Positions 14,610 through 22,600 of a DNA stretch of 23,895 bases are shown here, piece by piece. A program made the position numbers and the translations under genes. Each line of letters opens with the position of its first letter. The first letter of the stretch is position 1. The stretch is taken from assembly GCA_003022985.1 (NCBI GenBank), contig PXTV01000228.1, positions 1 to 23,895 of the forward strand, in the 5' to 3' direction. The notes under the pieces were generated by a model. It was given only the letters and a program-made list of their open reading frames with translations, was not told where the DNA came from and did not search any database. The stretch comes from Bacteroidetes bacterium SW_11_45_7 (GTDB lineage: Bacteria; Bacteroidota; Bacteroidia; Chitinophagales; SW-11-45-7).

Positions 14610-15578
14610 CTATTCACTTTCTTCCTTGGAAAAGAGAGAATCGACAAATTCCTCTTTATTGAATACTTGCAAATCCTCCATTTTCTCGCCAACGCCAATA
14701 TATTTAACCGGAATGTTAAATTGATCAGCCACACCGAGTACAACACCGCCTTTGGCTGTGCCATCGAGCTTTGTAAGAGCAATAGAATTCACTTCAGTGG
14801 CATTGGTAAACTCTTTGGCTTGGGCAATGGCATTTTGACCTGTAGAAGCGTCCAAAATAAGCAAAACCTCATGAGGTGCATCCTCAATCATCTTCTTCAT
14901 AACCTTTTTTACCTTGGACAGCTCATTCATGAGATTCACTTTATTGTGAAGGCGGCCAGCCGTGTCGATAATCACAACATCCGCATCATTTGCAACACCT
15001 GACTTGACACTGTCAAATGCCACAGAAGCGGGATCAGAGCCCATTTCTTTTTTCACAATAGGAACGTCCACACGCTCAGCCCAAACGGTCAATTGATCGA
15101 TGGCCGCAGCCCGGAAGGTATCGGCAGCACCCAGCACAACCTTATTTCCGGCTTGTTTGTATTGATGAGCCAATTTACCAATTGTTGTGGTTTTTCCTAC
15201 TCCATTCACCCCTACCACCATGATCACATAGGGCTTTTTATGCTGACCTGCTGAATTGAACGGATTTTGATCTTGGATTTCATTTCCCTCCAAAATTTTA
15301 GCCACCTCTTCTCGCAGGATGTTATTGAGTTCGTTGGTTCCAAAATACTTATCACGCTTAACGCGTTCTTCAATACTTTCAATCACCTTAACGGTAGTAT
15401 CCACCCCAACATCGGCAGATACGAGGACTTCCTCCAGTTCATCGAGCACCTCCTCATCAACAGTTGTCTTCCCCGCAACTGCTTTCGTCATTTTGGAGAA
15501 CATATTGCTTTTCGTCTTCTCCAGCCCCTGATCCAGCTTTTGTTTTTTCTCCCTGGAAAAAAAATCAAATACACCCAT
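14610..15578 (-). CDS. ftsY: Signal recognition particle receptor FtsY
   Basis: 322 aa SRP GTPase that docks ribosome-SRP complexes at the inner membrane for co-translational insertion. The short N-terminus MGVFDFFSREKKQKLDQGLE, without a long acidic A domain, is normal for Bacteroidota. N domain about 20-100; G domain with G1 GVNGVGKT (123-130), DTFRAAA (153-159), G3 DTAGR (205-209), G4 TKLDG and the closing GVGEKMEDLQVF. All catalytic motifs are intact. The start is ATG at 15578. The gene stands between DUF4295 and rimO, a conserved order in the phylum, but a terminator at 15671-15701 separates it from the ribosomal genes, so it may use its own promoter within 15579-15670. Confidence 0.95.
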   Translation of the reverse strand: MGVFDFFSREKKQKLDQGLEKTKSNMFSKMTKAVAGKTTVDEEVLDELEEVLVSADVGVDTTVKVIESIEERVKRDKYFGTNELNNILREEVAKILEGNEIQDQNPFNSAGQHKKPYVIMVVGVNGVGKTTTIGKLAHQYKQAGNKVVLGAADTFRAAAIDQLTVWAERVDVPIVKKEMGSDPASVAFDSVKSGVANDADVVIIDTAGRLHNKVNLMNELSKVKKVMKKMIEDAPHEVLLILDASTGQNAIAQAKEFTNATEVNSIALTKLDGTAKGGVVLGVADQFNIPVKYIGVGEKMEDLQVFNKEEFVDSLFSKEESE

Positions 15579-15670
15579 GTTCTATAATAGAAGATTTTAG
15601 ATTTAGTAAGCTACTCACTCTTCCAACAACAGATCCATCAATAGGGATTACAAATTCTTCTTCATGCTAT

Positions 15671-15701
15671 AAAAAAAGCTTCCCTTGAACAGAGAAGCTT
15701 T
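15671..15701 (-). terminator. Rho-independent terminator after the rpmB-rpmG-DUF4295 genes
   Basis: On the minus strand: AAAGCTTC, an 11-base loop, GAAGCTTT (perfect 8-bp stem, 15675-15682 with 15694-15701), then a T-run covering 15671-15677. It lies 25 bases beyond the DUF4295 stop and 93 bases before the ftsY start. Confidence 0.75.
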
Positions 15702-15725
15702 CTTATGCAAAATATAAACAGATAC

Positions 15726-15890
15726 TTAGTTGTTCAGGTATTCCTGGACTTTATCTTTGTGAACAATCTTTTCCCGGAAAGCATAAGAACGACCCGTTTT
15801 CGATGTAACGGGTTTGATCACTTTAACCATGTTCTTTTCTTCCGTGTTTTGTCCGCGATTTGTACGTTGGTTTTTGCTTTGCTTAGCCAT
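15726..15890 (-). CDS. DUF4295 family small basic protein
   Basis: 54 aa: MAKQSKNQRTNRGQNTEEKN, then MVKVIKPVTSKTGRSYAFRE and KIVHKDKVQEYLNN. This small, very basic protein family is largely confined to Bacteroidota and is encoded next to rpmG and ftsY; a ribosome-associated role is inferred from position and charge. It starts seven bases after the rpmG stop, so it is in one operon with rpmB and rpmG. Complete, with no anomalies. Confidence 0.88.
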   Translation of the reverse strand: MAKQSKNQRTNRGQNTEEKNMVKVIKPVTSKTGRSYAFREKIVHKDKVQEYLNN

Positions 15891-15897
15891 AACTCAC

Positions 15898-16086
15898 TTA
15901 TTTTATCTCTTTATGAATGGTGTACTTATTTAAAATGGGATTGTACTTTTTGAGTTCCAACCGATCAGGTGTATTCTTCCGGTTTTTTGTTGTAACATAC
16001 CTGGATGTACCGGGCTTGCCGGAATGTTTATGCTCCGTGCATTCCAAAATGACTTGTACTCGGTTCCCTTTCTCCTTAGTTGCCAT
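15898..16086 (-). CDS. rpmG: 50S ribosomal protein L33
   Basis: 62 aa: [20 protein letters not shown], then [21 protein letters not shown] and [17 protein letters not shown]. Typical L33 of the large subunit near the E site. Only one cysteine remains, so it is the zinc-independent (C-minus) form, which lacks the two CxxC knuckles. It lies 20 bases after rpmB and seven before DUF4295, in the same operon. Confidence 0.95.
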   Translation of the reverse strand: MATKEKGNRVQVILECTEHKHSGKPGTSRYVTTKNRKNTPDRLELKKYNPILNKYTIHKEIK

Positions 16087-16106
16087 AGTAAAGTTTGCGT
16101 TTTAAA

Positions 16107-16349
16107 TTAGCTGAATTTGTACTGGCCCTTCTTTTCCAAATCTTTGAGATATTGATAAACACCCTTTTTGGAAATTGTACGCATAGCCTTTGTGGAGACT
16201 TTTAGTTTAATCCATTGATTCAATTCCGGTACAAAGAACTTCTTGGTTTGAAGATTGGGATTAAACTTCCGCTTTGTTTTCTTATTGGAGTGGGAAACAT
16301 TGTTGCCGGACATTGGCTTTTTCCCTGTTAAGTCGCATATCTTGGACAT
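16107..16349 (-). CDS. rpmB: 50S ribosomal protein L28
   Basis: 80 aa: MSKICDLTGKKPMSGNNVSH, then NKKTKRKFNPNLQTKKFFVP, ending KKGQYKFS. A standard Bacteroidota L28, beginning C-x-L-T-G-K-x-P with a single cysteine. It is first gene of the rpmB-rpmG-DUF4295 operon, with a plausible promoter about 40 bases upstream. Confidence 0.95.
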   Translation of the reverse strand: MSKICDLTGKKPMSGNNVSHSNKKTKRKFNPNLQTKKFFVPELNQWIKLKVSTKAMRTISKKGVYQYLKDLEKKGQYKFS

Positions 16350-16386
16350 TAGCCTTCGTGTTTTACCTATTTATTCAACAGGATGG

Positions 16387-16418
16387 CAAATATCGGTGTT
16401 TTGGGAATAAACTCCAAA
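16387..16418 (-). promoter_or_regulatory. Candidate promoter of the rpmB operon
   Basis: Minus-strand TTTG (16415-16418), 20 bases, then GATATTTG (16387-16394), one mismatch from TAnnTTTG, ending 37 bases before the rpmB start. Spacing and position fit the Bacteroidota housekeeping promoter. It is supported by pattern only. Confidence 0.4.
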
Positions 16419-16499
16419 CGATTAGCACAGAATAGTCCTACTTTTTATAACTTAAAAGGATCCCACCAATTCCTTTGCTGATCTAGTCATTTGAATGTG

Positions 16500-18045
16500 T
16501 TAGTTATCTCTTGATTGAAACATATCCTTTGGTAAACGGAAACGCTCGATAAGCGCTTGATTCCGTTCGTTATCCTTTAAAAGAATAATCGAGTAATCAT
16601 CAACATAAACAGGTACCCAACCCGGATCTTGAACACGCCTGATCAGGAAAGGTTGAGCATAGGGTGTTGCATCGTGCCTGTAGAAAAATATGGTTTGAAA
16701 ATTAAACTCCTTATTAGCCCGCTGCCACGCTTGATCATTCTTCTGCATCGGCTTGTATAAATCGTCAAAGAAGGTCCGGATAAAGGTGATAGGTGAGATA
16801 ACTACCGATATCGTAGTTATTAAAAATCTTCCCCGGCAGATTGTATTGTTGATAAAAACGTGCAGCTTTATTGGAGTTGGGCAAAAGACCAAGTCCCACC
16901 GCTTGGTAGTTGGGTGATAAATAACCCGCCCGGCCACTTGCACTTATAATCATCAGGAAAATAGCAAGACCAAGAGCCGCCTGAGGAAATCGTTTACGGA
17001 ATGTATACTTGCCACTGTCTACCCAGTCTTGTAATTGCTGGCCGGCAAAAGGGATGAAGAGCAAGCCGAACATAGGAAAGTTACGAATCATGATGAATGC
17101 CAGCACACCATAAACAACCAATAACAAGATGCTGATAAAATACTTGTGGTACTTGCGCCTATAGATCACATAAACGATTGAAAAGAGTGCTATCAGCAGG
17201 GTTATTTCCACATGGTAGTACAATAACTTGTTAAACCGATCCTGCATAAATAATACCGATTGATTTTCTGCTATCATGTAACCGTACTCCCTGAAAATCA
17301 AAAAAGGTTCTAAAAGGCCCTTCAATCCAAAAGGATTAGCCAGGCATGCCAGGATTGATGCTATGAGCACATAAACCAAAGCTTTGATTTTGCTCCCGTT
17401 TTTTTCATTGATGAACTGATCAACTATGAATACACCGATTAAAAATGGTCCCATCACAAAAAAGAGGTGAAGATTCACCCAAAGTAGCTGCAAAAAAGGA
17501 AGTAGAGCAAGAGACCAATATCTCATCAACCCTTGCTTGAAGGGATATAAGAACCAAATATAAATGCTGATGAACAAATAGCTAAATACTTCCGGCCGTA
17601 TTTCGGGGCGACTTGCAAGCAATGGAAGAGCTAACAAGGACAATAACAACGTAGTGGAGAAACCATTTAATCGATATGATAAGGAGAAGATAAAACAAAA
17701 AGCAATGAGATACAATGCGACATTGAGCATTGTCAAACCCTCAAATTCTGCCAAATACCACAGGCAATAGTAAATAACCCCGCTCCCCCAATGATGGGTT
17801 ACTGTGGAAAAGTAGGAATTGGTGTAGGAGTAAAAATTAGTAGAAGGAATTGTTAGTGAATTGATAAATAACTCACCATTCTGAATATGACGGCCCAGGT
17901 CTGCAACCACAAAATTGATCTGTTGCGTATAAAAGAGCGTTACAAGAACAAGTAACAGTAAGAAAACAAACGCCTCCCGGGGGCGCATGCCAAAAATAGT
18001 GGAAGAGCTTTTTGTTGGAGCCCCTTTTCTTTCCTTCTGCTTCAT
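16500..18045 (-). pseudogene. Polytopic membrane protein (glycosyltransferase-like), frameshifted by a deletion near its 3' end
   Basis: From ATG 18045 the frame encodes a basic N-terminus (MKQKERKGAPTKSS), then about ten to eleven membrane helices, with NFPMFGLLFIPFAGQQL near the last ones and a soluble tail GKIFNNYDIGSYLTYHLYPD. It stops at 16765. The tail resumes in another frame as FIRTFFDDLYKPMQKN and continues through FNFQTIFFYRHDATPYAQPF and VYVDDYSIILL to 16500. Related proteins have a V-F-I/V-D-x-R-P-E-x-Y-P segment between these parts; it is missing, about 15-18 codons. The bases TTTATCCGGAC at the junction (plus-strand 16774-16784) encode the end of HLYPD in one frame and the start of FIRT in the other, so the deletion probably ran between two copies of this 11-mer. 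The architecture resembles GT-C/O-antigen ligase-like proteins; function unknown. Confidence 0.75.
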
Positions 18046-18094
18046 TTTTAGGAAATAAGACGTTCGTCAAATAGCAGGTACATCATTCAGTCAA

Positions 18095-18128
18095 ATAAAA
18101 AGCCCCTTCGGGCGAACCGAAAGGGCTT
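18095..18128 (-). terminator. Rho-independent terminator of the adhesin-porP operon
   Basis: On the minus strand: AAGCCC, one C/A mismatch, then TTCGG pairing across a 5-base loop with its complement, followed by CTTTTTATTT. It starts 24 bases after the PorP/SprF stop codon. Confidence 0.8.
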
Positions 18129-18151
18129 GAAAGGTAGGCTTATTGCATCAT

Positions 18152-19582
18152 CTATTTAATAATGTGGATCCAGGCATCCTTGAACTTATTTTGCTCCCTT
18201 AACTTATAGAGCTCCTGAAGACCGCCTTCCATATCCTGAACTTTTGTGATAAACACGTAGTACCAGTCACGTTTTTTATTGTAAACGACACCGGATTCAT
18301 AGCCCTGTTTTTGAAGCTTTTTGTGGTACATTCTTGCCCATTTTTCTACACGATTAGAACTGACTACCAAGTAGTAGTTCTTCTTGATGTCACCTGTTAC
18401 AAAGGACAAGTTTTCACGATCAACTGTTAATGTACGTTTTGCATCCTGTACATCCTTTCCTTCCTCTTTCCGACTCTTTTCAAAGTTGCCGATATCTTTT
18501 TTCAAACTGTCGATCTCGGCTGTTTTTTGGGCAAGTTCCATTTTTGTATCCATAAGGGAGTCCTTGCTCTCTTTTAAACTCCCCCTTAGACTATCATTCC
18601 GCTTCGATATTGTATCGAGTCGCTCATTTAACTCCTTGAATTTCTTATCCTCATCTTCCTGCTTTTGGCCACCGCCAAAAACAACGCCCAGCATAACCTC
18701 GTGCGAACCGCCACTAAAATCCTTTAATTCATTAACTGCCAAATCATACGAGTAGCCTACCTTAATGAGGTCGTGAACTTTTACACCTGCAGAAAACGTA
18801 GCTGCATAATCCCATCTGTATCCAGCACTAAGCCATACAAAATCATCGTAGGTAGCTATTAAATTACCATCGAGCTGATATTGGAAATCCTCGGTTGTTC
18901 GCATCATCACTAATGGTTCAAGACCCCAATTGTCATCACTGCCAAATTGAAATTCATAGGAACCATAACCTGTGTAATGACGTGCAAGCTGGTAATTGGC
19001 ATCCTCCCTATTATTGACATATCGTAAATCCGATTCAACAACCTGAGGTACAGAAACACCTAATTTCAGCCCCTTCCATCGATAACGTAAGCCGACAGTA
19101 GCATCAACAGCAGTACCAACATCCAGTTGCCCGGTAATTACTTCATCTGTGGGATCTTCAATTCTCACCTTTTCCCGATCGATACTGTGATCAACCACAC
19201 CGGCTCCAATGCCAAGTGAGAGCGTTTGTTCATCGCCAAGAGGAAGGTGATAAGCATAGGTCAACTTTCCTCCTATCCGCTTAACAACTTCACCAGTATA
19301 ATCGCTAAATATATAGCCACCTAAGCCCAATCGTTTATTGGGAAATCCTCCATTTACGCTTAACAAACGCGTTTCAGGTCCACCCTGGAAATTCTGCCAT
19401 TGCTTGCGGTAGATAAAATGAGCCACTGTCCTATCACCAGTTCCGGTTTCAGCAGGATTATAAAGCAACCGATTATATAAATACTGGGAATAGAGCGGAA
19501 TTTGCTGTGCTACAACTTCTTTACAAATTCCCGCTCCTACCAAAATCATCGTAAGCATGACAAGACGACACATCATAAACAT
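18152..19582 (-). CDS. PorP/SprF-family T9SS-associated outer-membrane protein with C-terminal SPOR-like domain
   Basis: 476 aa. Signal peptide (hydrophobic residues 6-18, cleavage near VVAQ). Residues about 26-305 are a PorP/SprF barrel, recognised by PLYSQYLYNRLLYNPAETGT, FIYRKQWQNFQGGPETRLLS and the closing SGGSHEVMLGVVFGG. Residues about 310-395 form a charged coiled coil, and about 400-476 a SPOR-like domain (NYYLVVSSNRVEKWARMYHK ... WYYVFITKV ... FKDAWIHI), as in proteins bound to peptidoglycan. PorP/SprF proteins work with the type IX secretion system and are usually encoded beside giant type B substrates to help secrete them or hold them on the surface. The adhesin gene ends 25 bases upstream, so the two are one operon. 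The start is ATG 19582 (MFMMCRLVM); nearby in-frame ATGs leave some uncertainty. Confidence 0.88.
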   Translation of the reverse strand: MFMMCRLVMLTMILVGAGICKEVVAQQIPLYSQYLYNRLLYNPAETGTGDRTVAHFIYRKQWQNFQGGPETRLLSVNGGFPNKRLGLGGYIFSDYTGEVVKRIGGKLTYAYHLPLGDEQTLSLGIGAGVVDHSIDREKVRIEDPTDEVITGQLDVGTAVDATVGLRYRWKGLKLGVSVPQVVESDLRYVNNREDANYQLARHYTGYGSYEFQFGSDDNWGLEPLVMMRTTEDFQYQLDGNLIATYDDFVWLSAGYRWDYAATFSAGVKVHDLIKVGYSYDLAVNELKDFSGGSHEVMLGVVFGGGQKQEDEDKKFKELNERLDTISKRNDSLRGSLKESKDSLMDTKMELAQKTAEIDSLKKDIGNFEKSRKEEGKDVQDAKRTLTVDRENLSFVTGDIKKNYYLVVSSNRVEKWARMYHKKLQKQGYESGVVYNKKRDWYYVFITKVQDMEGGLQELYKLREQNKFKDAWIHIIK

Positions 19583-19607
19583 GATTTTTATTGTTACTAT
19601 TAATTAA

Positions 19608-22600
19608 CTATCTAAGAATCGTAACCGATCCCTTATATACTTTATCAGCACCCCGGAACCGGATGACGTAGTAATAAGTACCATCATTCAGCTCATTTCC
19701 ACTATTATCTTGACCTCTCCAGTCATTCTGATAATTGGAACTCGAGTACACTTCGTTTCCCCAGCGATTAAAAATGCGAACCTCAATGTTGTCGTAGTTT
19801 AAGACTTTGCCTATGCGCCATCTGTCATTTTTGCCATCACCATTGGGTGTAAAGATATTGTAAATGTCGAGTGAAAAGTCCTCCTCAACAGTTATTGTTA
19901 CTTGATCAGTAGCCACGCAACCATTCGAGTCAGTAACAGTCAGTGTGAAAGTTGTAGTGGATAAGGGGGTTGCGATTGGATTTTGTGCTAAAGGATCGGA
20001 CACAGAATCGGAGGGCTCCCATAAGTAGGTAAGACCACCTGATCCCTGCAATTCAACCGGATACCCCAAGCTGACTGTTGTGTCCTCCCCTGCATCAGCA
20101 TTGGGAAGATCATGAACTACGACTTCAACGGAGTCGACATCTGTACAGCCGCTTGCATTGGTAACTGTCACGGCATATACACCACTTTCGGCTACTTCAA
20201 TGCTATCTGACGTGGCACCACTACTCCATTGATAATTAGCAAGGGAGTCCGGAGCATTCAGAGTTATGGTTTCTCCATCGCAGATTTCTGTATCTAACTG
20301 ATCATAACCAATATCTGCTGTTGGTACTGGATTGACTGTGACCTGTTGTGTGGTTGAATCCGTGCATCCAGCGTCACTTGTTGTAACAAGCGTCACTGTA
20401 TAACTGCCCGGCCCATCGTAAGTATGGGACGGACTTGTGGCAACACTTGCCTCTCCATCGCCAAAGGACCAGGAATACTGGGCTATATTACCTGTATCGA
20501 TGGTTGTCGTGTTGGTGAAGTTCATACTGCTGCCATCACATACATCCTGCACTGTAAAAGACGCTTCCGGAGCGGGCTGAACGCTGACTGTTTTCTCGAC
20601 AGTATCCTTGCACCCGAATGAACTTGTAGCGATCAATGTCACATTATATGTGCCTGAAGCCGCATAAGCGTGAATGGGATTTTGCTGGGCAGATGTTGTA
20701 TTGTCACCAAAGTCCCATTGATAAGTCAGACTCCCTGAGGATATTGTTGATTGATTCGTGAAACTCATCGGCTCCCCGGGACAAACCATTTCAGCTGTAA
20801 ACGATGCATTGGGTTCGGGCTTCACTTCAACATACATGCTGTAAGTGTCCATACATCCCTTGTCACTCATTGCTTGAAGTGTAACCAAGTAATTACCGGG
20901 CGCCTGATACTGATGAGCCGGATTAGCAGCCGTATCGGTTTCGCCATCACCAAAATCCCATAGGTAATCAACATTACCGGAGGCAATCACTGTTTGATTC
21001 GTAAAGATAACAGAGTCCGAGACACAGGCATCATTTGCTGTGAAAGATACTTCAGGCTGTGGATAAACATCAACTGTTTTGCTTACACTGTCCACACAGC
21101 CCTGGCTTGATGTGGCAATAAGTGTAACGTTGTAAGTACCGGATGAATCATAAATATGGGTAGGGTTCAACACTACGCTTGTATCACCATCCCCAAACTT
21201 CCACCGATAACTCAAAGAACCTCCTGTTGAAATGGTAGAGATGTTATTAAAGGACGTTGGTTGCCCCCGGCAGTTAGAAGAGGCAATAAAATCTGCATTC
21301 GGTACAGGATTGACTACTACGTTTTTCGTTACCTGATCAACACATCCGCTATCTGACGTAACAGTTAAAGTTACTTGATAGGTACCCGCTGAATTATAAA
21401 GATGGGCAGGATTTTGTTGAGTTGATGAGTTACCATCCCCAAAATTCCATTGATAGTTCAGATTACCGCTGCTAATGCTTGAGGCATCGGAAAAGCTTAC
21501 GCTGTCATCCACACATTCGGTTGTGGCCGTAAAATCTGCTGTCGGTTCGGGGTATACTTCTACATCTTTTGAAACGGTATCAGCACATCCCTGGTTTGTT
21601 GTTGCGATCAAGGTTACTGTGTAAGTGTCCGCGGTCGCATAGGTGTAAGATGGATTAGGTGATGTGGTTGTGGACCCATCGCCAAAGTGCCATTCATAGC
21701 TCAATAAGCCAATCGATACACTCGACTGGTTGATAAAGTTAACGGGCGCCCCTTCACAAGCTGTGTTAAATGTGAAGTCAGCTACCGGCTGATTGAAGTT
21801 ATCGACAGTGGCTGATAAGGAATCGACACAACCGTGATCATCCGTGACGGTTACCGTATATGTACCGGAGGGCACATTGTTCAGATCCTCGCTTGTAGCG
21901 CCATTTGACCACGCGTAGCTGTAGGGTGTGGTGCCGCCAAACACATTCAAATCCACAATGCCATTGGAATCTCCTACACAACCTGCAGTGGACGTTGTTG
22001 CGTTAAGGGCAAGCGAGTCCGGCTGTGTGATAGTGGTGCTATAAGTTTTGCTACAGCCATTGGAATCTGTAACAGTAACGTTATAATTAGCTGCGGGCAG
22101 ATTGCTTACATCCTGTGTGCTCGGCCCGTGATTCCAACTATAGCTATAGCCGCCTACTCCTCCGCTGACAGACAGATCGATGCTGCCATCAGCTGCACCA
22201 TAGCACGTGACGTTCGTGTCCGAGCTCGCTACATTGATGGGAGCCGGCTCACTGATCGAATTCACGTGAATGACAGAGCAGTTGTTCGTGTCGGTCACTG
22301 TAACCGTATAACTGCCGGCCATGACATTTGTCAAGTCCTGAGTTGTATCTCCGTTCGACCATTGGTACGAGTAATCCGACACTCCTCCCGTCACAGTAAT
22401 GTATATAGCGCCATCTGATGAGCCGTTACAGCCGGCATCCACGACACTATCCGTTACCGTGATCGGGGCCGGTTCTGTGACGGTATCGGTATAAACTGTT
22501 GAACAATTCTTGTCATCTGTTACGGTAACCGAGTAGCTGCCTGCTGTCACATTGACGATGTTCTTGTTCGTTGAACCCGTTGACCAGAAGTAGCTGTAAG

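Noticed and set aside
16155..16170. Third copy of the AAACACCC operator word
   Set aside because: It lies inside the rpmB coding sequence, lacks the TTTGG part and the promoter context, and is probably coincidental.
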